Below are positions 26,759 through 30,865 of a stretch of 30,865 bases of DNA, in pieces. The position numbers and the translations under genes were made by a program. Position 1 is the first letter of the stretch, and every line of letters starts with the position of its first letter. The notes below the pieces were generated by a model. It saw only the letters and a program-made list of their open reading frames with translations, had not been told where the DNA came from and searched no databases. The stretch covers positions 1 to 30,865 of the forward strand of contig JAGLFC010000098.1 of assembly GCA_023144715.1 (NCBI GenBank), in the 5' to 3' direction. Source of the DNA: Gammaproteobacteria bacterium (GTDB lineage: Bacteria > Pseudomonadota > Gammaproteobacteria > GRL18).

Positions 26759-26996
26759 AATAATCAGCTACTATTTGAGCATCATTCGTAAATCTTTTAA
26801 ATATTTTAGGATGCTGTGAATCATGCCATGATTGATGTTCTCTTTGATGACACTCAGCACAGCGTTCACTACCAATATAAACAGCGTCATTGCCTTTTAT
26901 TAATGAGGTATTAAAATGTAAGAATATAAAAATGAAAATAGACAGTATGAATAGTAATAAAGATATATATTTCGCAAATTTCATTTTTTTATCCAT
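26757..26996 (-). pseudogene. multiheme cytochrome c, N-terminal part before the frameshift
   Basis: The 79 codons encode a signal-anchor helix (about residues 8-28) and the first heme site, YIGSERCAECHQREHQSW, then stop at TAA (26759-26757) right after VADY. Skipping one T after the Tyr codon restores the frame to KNKPDFVRF and joins the C-terminal part. No long homopolymer is at the junction. Possible causes are a real mutation, a read or assembly error, or less likely programmed +1 shifting at TAT-TAA. Confidence 0.8.
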
Positions 26997-27064
26997 AAAA
27001 TAATATCTGTCTGAATGGGAATTTCATCCATAAAAAAAACTAAATACTTAAATAATAATACCAC

Positions 27065-27097
27065 ACTATTTAACCTATACAAAGTAAGTTAAATAGT
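27065..27097. promoter_or_regulatory. 10-bp perfect dyad in the divergent gap, candidate operator
   Basis: ACTATTTAAC (27065-27074) and GTTAAATAGT (27088-27097) are exact inverted copies 13 bases apart. No T-run follows on either strand, so a terminator is unlikely. It lies in the 26997-27228 gap between the leftward cytochrome gene and the rightward repeat-protein gene, where a regulator could control either. Confidence 0.4.
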
Positions 27098-27164
27098 CTA
27101 TTAAGGGTATTCGCATTATTGTTCTCTAATGAAGTAATAATCCTCTCCCTTTAAGGAGGGAAAT

Positions 27165-27242
27165 ATGTCAAAATATGCTATAGTAATAAACAAATCATTT
27201 AATTTTAGTACAACTATGGCACATTATTATGGCACATTATAA
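27165..27242 (+). CDS. possible 25-codon leader ORF with strong ribosome site
   Basis: ATG at 27165 is preceded four bases away by AAGGAGGG, the best Shine-Dalgarno in this area. It reads MSKYAIVINKSFNFSTT, then MAHYYGTL and stop, overlapping the start of the next gene by 14 bases in another frame. It could be a leader peptide that couples translation to 27229, or the former start of that gene put out of frame by the 13-bp duplication. TCCCT (27146-27150) can pair with AGGGA (27157-27161) and hide the ribosome site. Confidence 0.35.
   Translation: MSKYAIVINKSFNFSTTMAHYYGTL
27216..27241 (+). repeat. 13-bp tandem duplication over a start codon
   Basis: ATGGCACATTATT (27216-27228) is followed at once by ATGGCACATTATA (27229-27241). 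Each copy holds an ATG followed by codons for Ala-His-Tyr. Because 13 is not a multiple of 3, the two ATGs are in different frames. Confidence 0.85.
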
Positions 27243-27927
27243 TCTTGTTTTTCAGGGAAAAGTGATTGAGGGTGCTTCAGTTAATCAAGTAAAACTCAAT
27301 CTGGCTCAATTATTTAAAATGAGTACTACTAAAGTTGAACATTTATTTTCGGGTAAGCCTGTCAATATCAAAAAAAATATTGATACTCAATTAGCAAAGA
27401 AATATTTGCTGATTTTTAAAAAAGCAGGGGCTATTGTTAAAGCAATAAAAGTACAAGAGCCTAAAGCAAAAGCAAGCCACAATCAAAATGTTATTCAACT
27501 GCCTAATATTGAACATCTCACTCTCTCAGACGCTCATTCAGGTTCCTTAGAAAAATTTTCAACCGTCGTAAAAGCCATTAAATTACCCGATATTTCTTAT
27601 CTTAAACTATTACAACACGACAACACTCCTTTATCATCACACAGTCCAAAACCAACGGCAATAAAACTGCCTGATATTTCTAATTTATCCATAGCAGAGC
27701 CTCAAGAAGGAACACTGCAAGACCTTCAAAAAAAGCCTGTCATTTTTAAGTCACCTGATATTTCTAATTTATCCATATCAGAGGCTCAAGAAGGAACACT
27801 CCAAGACCTTCAAAAAAAGCCTGTCATTTTTAAATCACCTGATATTAGCCATTTAACAATGACTGACATCACTTCTGAACAAGCAGCTCCTTCTAATTTA
27901 GATAAAGCTGTTTTTCAAATCAATTAA
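27229..27927 (+). CDS. conserved hypothetical protein with 28-residue repeats
   Basis: I do not recognise a named function. Residues 1-75 (MAHYNLVFQGKVIEGA; LFSGKPVNIKKNID; KKAGAIVKAI) form a small domain that looks like a conserved gammaproteobacterial N-terminal module found on otherwise unrelated proteins. From residue 91 the protein is built of five 28-residue units beginning LPNIEHL, LPDISYL, LPDISNL, SPDISNL and SPDISHL; units three and four are nearly identical. No signal peptide, membrane helix or catalytic motif is seen. The ATG at 27229 has no good ribosome site of its own; initiation may depend on the upstream ORF at 27165. tsaD follows by 17 bases. Confidence 0.7.
   Translation: MAHYNLVFQGKVIEGASVNQVKLNLAQLFKMSTTKVEHLFSGKPVNIKKNIDTQLAKKYLLIFKKAGAIVKAIKVQEPKAKASHNQNVIQLPNIEHLTLSDAHSGSLEKFSTVVKAIKLPDISYLKLLQHDNTPLSSHSPKPTAIKLPDISNLSIAEPQEGTLQDLQKKPVIFKSPDISNLSISEAQEGTLQDLQKKPVIFKSPDISHLTMTDITSEQAAPSNLDKAVFQIN
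27667..27834 (+). repeat. 84-bp tandem repeat, two near-identical units
   Basis: Units 27667-27750 and 27751-27834 differ at about seven positions and encode 28 residues each (PDISNL...EGTLQDLQKKPVIFK). Flanking protein units are much more diverged, so this pair is a recent duplication. Confidence 0.9.
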
Positions 27928-27944
27928 TATATGATAATAACGCC

Positions 27945-28961
27945 ATGAAAGTATTAGGTATAGAAACATCTTGTGACGAAACAGGTATTGCTATTTATGA
28001 TGATCAGCAAGGCTTATTGGCAGAAGCACTTTATAGTCAAATAGAACTACATGCTGATTATGGTGGTGTTGTTCCAGAACTGGCCTCACGTGATCATGTC
28101 AGACGAATGATACCCTTGATTCAGCAAGTAATGTCTGAAGCAGGTTGTGAAAGCCATGATATAAAAGGCATTGCCTACACATCAGGGCCGGGTTTAATGG
28201 GTGCATTAATGGTCGGCGCTGCTGTGGGTCGGTCATTGGCTTGGACATGGAAGTGTCCTAGTATTGGAGTACATCACATGGAAGGTCATTTACTTGCTCC
28301 CATGCTTGAAGATAATGTCCCCTCTTTCCCTTTTCTTGCCCTATTAGTCTCAGGCGGTCATACCTTATTGGTGGATGTAACCGCCATAGGAGAGTATAAA
28401 GTCATTGGTGAATCTCTGGATGATGCTGTTGGTGAAGCCTTTGATAAAACCGCTAAAATGCTGGGATTGGCTTATCCCGGTGGCCCTATTATTTCTCAAT
28501 TAGCAAAACAGGGACGTAAAGATCGTTATAAATTTCCACGTCCTATGGTGAACCGCCCCGGTTTAGATATGAGTTTTAGTGGTTTAAAAACCTCTGTGCT
28601 TACCACTTGGCAAAAATCTGATAAAAGTGAACAAACTAAGGCTGATATTGCCGAAGCCTTTGAAGAAGCGGTGGTTGATACACTGACCATTAAATGCAAA
28701 CGTGCTTTAAAAGAAACCCAGCATAAACGCCTCATTATTGCAGGAGGTGTCAGTGCCAATCAACGCTTACGTGAACGGTTAACAGAACTGGCCGATACCA
28801 CTTCTTTAACCGTTTTTTACCCCAAACCACAATTTTGTACCGATAATGGTGCAATGATTGCTTATGCTGGCTTACAACGATTAAAGGCAGGAGAACACGA
28901 CGGCGATGGTTTTTCAACTCGACCCAGATGGCCTCTGGATGAATTAAAACCACCAAGCTAA
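27945..28961 (+). CDS. tsaD: tRNA N6-adenosine threonylcarbamoyltransferase
   Basis: TsaD transfers the threonylcarbamoyl group to A37 of ANN-decoding tRNAs (t6A) together with TsaB and TsaE. The 338-residue length is standard. The start MKVLGIETSCDETGIAIYDD, the metal motif HHMEGH (H111, H115), SGGHTLLV, and the C-terminal GGVSANQRLRE and CTDNGAMIAYAG are all diagnostic. The other t6A genes and rpsU, a frequent neighbour in this group, are not seen here. The ribosome site is weak. Confidence 0.98.
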   Translation: MKVLGIETSCDETGIAIYDDQQGLLAEALYSQIELHADYGGVVPELASRDHVRRMIPLIQQVMSEAGCESHDIKGIAYTSGPGLMGALMVGAAVGRSLAWTWKCPSIGVHHMEGHLLAPMLEDNVPSFPFLALLVSGGHTLLVDVTAIGEYKVIGESLDDAVGEAFDKTAKMLGLAYPGGPIISQLAKQGRKDRYKFPRPMVNRPGLDMSFSGLKTSVLTTWQKSDKSEQTKADIAEAFEEAVVDTLTIKCKRALKETQHKRLIIAGGVSANQRLRERLTELADTTSLTVFYPKPQFCTDNGAMIAYAGLQRLKAGEHDGDGFSTRPRWPLDELKPPS

Positions 28962-29000
28962 AATATTTTTTTTAAACAGAATAACAGATTAAGAATTTTT

Positions 29001-30056
29001 ATGACGAATAACATATTTGCCTCTAATGAACAGTTTCGACATATTTTTGAACAGGGTTTGGTAGAGTTACTGGATCATGAAGGGCTGGGCGTATTTATTT
29101 TAGTTTTAGCCAATGCCAGCTTTGATCAACATGTGCATGACTATACCCATGATGTGTTATTCAAGAAATATCAGCAACTGACACAAAAATACCGTTTATT
29201 ACTACAAGAAGGACAGTTTTTAACAGAGCCTGAAGATGATATTTTAGTTTTTTTAAAACTCATGGCAATTGGTTTAGAGCGGGTCAGTCAAACAGAATTT
29301 CGTCACACCGAACAATGGGAATTACAATTTAACCATATCCGTTCACTGCGGCCTGCACGCATGAGTAAAAATGTGATTGAAGGGCTTTATTTAGCCTTTA
29401 ATCCTGAAGGCTTTCATTACAATAAACCGTTTTTACAAAAAGAAAGTTATTGGAATGGCATGATGAACGGCAAACATTTAGATATTTTTTATAATAAATT
29501 TCCTTTTGCTCGCTTTCATTCCTTGCTCGTACCTGATAGAGAAGCGTGCTTGCCCCAATATCTCAATTATGACTACCATGAATATATCTGGCAAATTACG
29601 GAGCAATTAGGTCACACACTCAACGGCATTGGCATGGCATATAATTCTTATGGGGCGTTTTCATCCATTAATCATTTGCATTTTCACTTATTTATAAAAG
29701 ATCACCCTTTACCGATCACACATTCTAGTTGGCATCATAATGGGGGTACTAAGCCCTACCCTATCACCTGTCATCTGTTTCAATCCCTATCATCCGCTTG
29801 GGTATTTATTGAACAATTACATCAGCAAAACATCAGCTACAATCTTATTTATTTACCAAACAAAGTATATTGTCTGCCACGCAAACATCAGGGTACTTAT
29901 CAAGATGCTTCTTGGAGCAGTGGTTTTGCATGGTATGAAGTCAGTGGTGGCTTTACAACTTTTAACCATAGCCAATTCATGGATCTGGAGGGTCAGCAAC
30001 TTGAAACAGAATTATCCTTATTAAACCTTGATATTGACATTGATAAACACCATTAA
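29001..30056 (+). CDS. HIT-superfamily nucleotidyl transferase/hydrolase-like protein
   Basis: This 351-residue protein has a histidine-triad-like signature: NKFPFARFHSLLVPDRE (about 165-181) matches the substrate-side strand of HIT/GalT proteins, and INHLHFHLF contains H225-x-H227-x-H229. Such enzymes transfer or remove nucleoside monophosphates, for example in GalT, ATP phosphorylase and GDP-hexose phosphorylase. The protein is much longer than simple HIT hydrolases, with an N-terminal region of about 150 residues I cannot assign, and a C-terminal extension. The substrate is unknown. It lies 39 bases after tsaD on the same strand. Confidence 0.65.
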   Translation: MTNNIFASNEQFRHIFEQGLVELLDHEGLGVFILVLANASFDQHVHDYTHDVLFKKYQQLTQKYRLLLQEGQFLTEPEDDILVFLKLMAIGLERVSQTEFRHTEQWELQFNHIRSLRPARMSKNVIEGLYLAFNPEGFHYNKPFLQKESYWNGMMNGKHLDIFYNKFPFARFHSLLVPDREACLPQYLNYDYHEYIWQITEQLGHTLNGIGMAYNSYGAFSSINHLHFHLFIKDHPLPITHSSWHHNGGTKPYPITCHLFQSLSSAWVFIEQLHQQNISYNLIYLPNKVYCLPRKHQGTYQDASWSSGFAWYEVSGGFTTFNHSQFMDLEGQQLETELSLLNLDIDIDKHH

Positions 30057-30091
30057 TAAACTCATTAATCCTATAAATAAAGAGTAACTCT

Positions 30092-30433
30092 ATGGCATTT
30101 GGTAATCCACGCGGTTCTATGATCCGCAAAATAAAAACTCCTGAAGAATTCATTGAAATGGTCAAAGAACTCAGAGAAGATGTCTTTGATTTACGTGAAG
30201 CGGTTGACTATGATCCTGATGAAATGGGACGTGCGGGCTTATTTGTTGAACCCTTAGAAACAATTGTTGAAGCCCTTTATCAATCCTTTGTCGATGGCAC
30301 TTATGAATTTAAAGATGAAGATTTACCGTATATGACCATTGTCCATGAAAATAATCACACCGCTGTTTTACCCATGTTGCATCTACTCAAAGAAGTGAAT
30401 AGAATCCATCGTGATGGTTTGGATATTGACTAA
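30092..30433 (+). CDS. conserved small acidic hypothetical protein
   Basis: I do not recognise a family with known function. The 113 residues are mostly helical and acidic (EEFIEMVKELREDVFDLREA; DYDPDEMGRAGLF), with no signal peptide, membrane segment or Cys. The start MAFGNPRGSMIRKIKTPEEF has AAGAG upstream. It is followed after 2 bases by a zinc-ribbon gene, so the two are probably cotranslated. Confidence 0.75.
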   Translation: MAFGNPRGSMIRKIKTPEEFIEMVKELREDVFDLREAVDYDPDEMGRAGLFVEPLETIVEALYQSFVDGTYEFKDEDLPYMTIVHENNHTAVLPMLHLLKEVNRIHRDGLDID

Positions 30434-30435
30434 CA

Positions 30436-30624
30436 ATGGATAAGAATTTTTGTAGTCATTGCGGTAATGAAATAGAGAAAAATGCTGGCAGTTGCCCGAT
30501 ATGCAATGCACCCACCACATTTCACGGTAAAGACTGGCAACGTAAAACCCCCAAAAATTTTATTTATTATTTTATTGGCTTGGTAATATTTTGCTTTTTA
30601 GTGATGTTTATTGCGCCACGATAA
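30436..30624 (+). CDS. small zinc-ribbon membrane protein
   Basis: This 62-residue protein has a zinc ribbon with two CxxC knuckles (FCSHCGNE and SCPICNAP) and one C-terminal membrane helix (about residues 42-59, FIYYFIGLVIFCFLVMFIA). It is similar in plan to small zinc-ribbon proteins common in bacteria, whose roles are mostly unknown. The gene starts 2 bases after the preceding stop. Confidence 0.75.
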   Translation: MDKNFCSHCGNEIEKNAGSCPICNAPTTFHGKDWQRKTPKNFIYYFIGLVIFCFLVMFIAPR

Positions 30625-30663
30625 ATTTAATTCTCTTTTTCATCAATATGCAATAGCTATTTA

Positions 30664-30865
30664 TTATTAAGCTGCCTGTTCGGCAGTGAACATTCTAATG
30701 ATTGTCTGACTAGATTTATATCATTTCTAAGCTGCCTGTTCGGCAGTGAACCCAACATAACTTGTACCAAATTGGTTTAAAGTTTTCTAAGCTGCCTGTT
30801 CGGCAGTGAACAAACGCGATAAAACATGCTTTGATGCAGGGCATTTCTAAGCTGCCTGTTCGGCA
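30664..30865 (-). CRISPR. type I-F CRISPR array, leader-distal end (continues off right edge)
   Basis: Four 28-bp repeats start at 30664, 30724, 30784 and 30844 (the last cut off at 22 bases), separated by three 32-bp spacers. In crRNA orientation (minus strand) the repeat begins GTTCACTGCCGAACAGGCAG and ends CTTAGAAA, the Cas6f (Csy4) type with a CTGCC/GGCAG hairpin. The repeat at 30664 is degenerate at its 3' end in crRNA orientation (CTTAATAA instead of CTTAGAAA), which marks the old, leader-distal end. The leader and newest spacers lie to the right. No cas gene is in this window. Confidence 0.97.

Noticed and set aside
28526..28956. Minus-strand reading frames inside tsaD
   Set aside because: They are antisense to a strongly conserved gene with no supporting signals.
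30092..30624. Possible accessory CRISPR genes next to the array
   Set aside because: The two small proteins have no Cas motifs, read towards the array's leader-distal end, and look tied to each other rather than to CRISPR function.

Overview
This window is an AT-rich bacterial chromosome segment that most resembles a gammaproteobacterium. The signs are an acpP-fabF-pabB cluster, an NtrC/sigma-54 controlled nirB, an HAE-1 RND pump, several c-di-GMP enzymes, a multiheme c-type cytochrome and a type I-F CRISPR array. I cannot name the order or genus from sequence alone. Coding density is high. No gene-free stretch exceeds 300 bases; the largest gaps are about 180-240 bases (736-919, 18486-18719, 26997-27228). 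I saw no rRNA, tRNA, transposase or integrase.

Layout. 1-735 (-) is the N-terminal part of nitrite reductase large subunit NirB, running off the left edge, with a near-perfect sigma-54 promoter and NtrC box upstream. 920-7766 (-) is an operon-like run: AsmA-family protein, lipoprotein adaptor, RND pump. 7793-10981 (-) holds threonine synthase followed by a three-domain sensor cyclase (diiron beta-lactamase fold, Cys-rich PAS, GGDEF).

11100-15279 (-) is the most unusual part, a five-gene signalling module. It encodes a pseudoreceiver-PATAN-Roadblock protein, an atypical kinase-like protein, a PP2C phosphatase, a stand-alone Roadblock protein, and a primase-type zinc finger fused to a Roadblock domain. 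The three Roadblock domains are clearly paralogous. No Ras-like (MglA-type) GTPase is encoded beside them. Near-identical 41-42 bp direct repeats lie just outside both ends of the module (11021-11062 and 15329-15369), between it and the housekeeping genes thrC and pabB.

15380-18485 (-) is acpP-fabF-pabB (fatty-acid and folate precursor synthesis) with a hairpin between acpP and fabF. 18720-22341 (-) pairs an acetolactate-synthase-like TPP enzyme with a membrane GGDEF-EAL protein. 22471-23727 (+) is sbcD without sbcC; its stop codon abuts that of a convergent histidine kinase (23728-25560). The kinase follows a multiheme cytochrome c gene broken by a one-base frameshift (25565-26996).

27229-30624 (+) carries a 28-residue-repeat protein, tsaD, an HIT-superfamily enzyme and two small proteins. 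The window ends inside a type I-F CRISPR array whose degenerate leader-distal end is seen here; cas genes and leader must lie to the right.

Functionally the segment mixes core metabolism with several sensory circuits: nitrogen control, two c-di-GMP enzymes, an orphan kinase, and the Roadblock/kinase/phosphatase module, which is the best candidate for an undescribed system.
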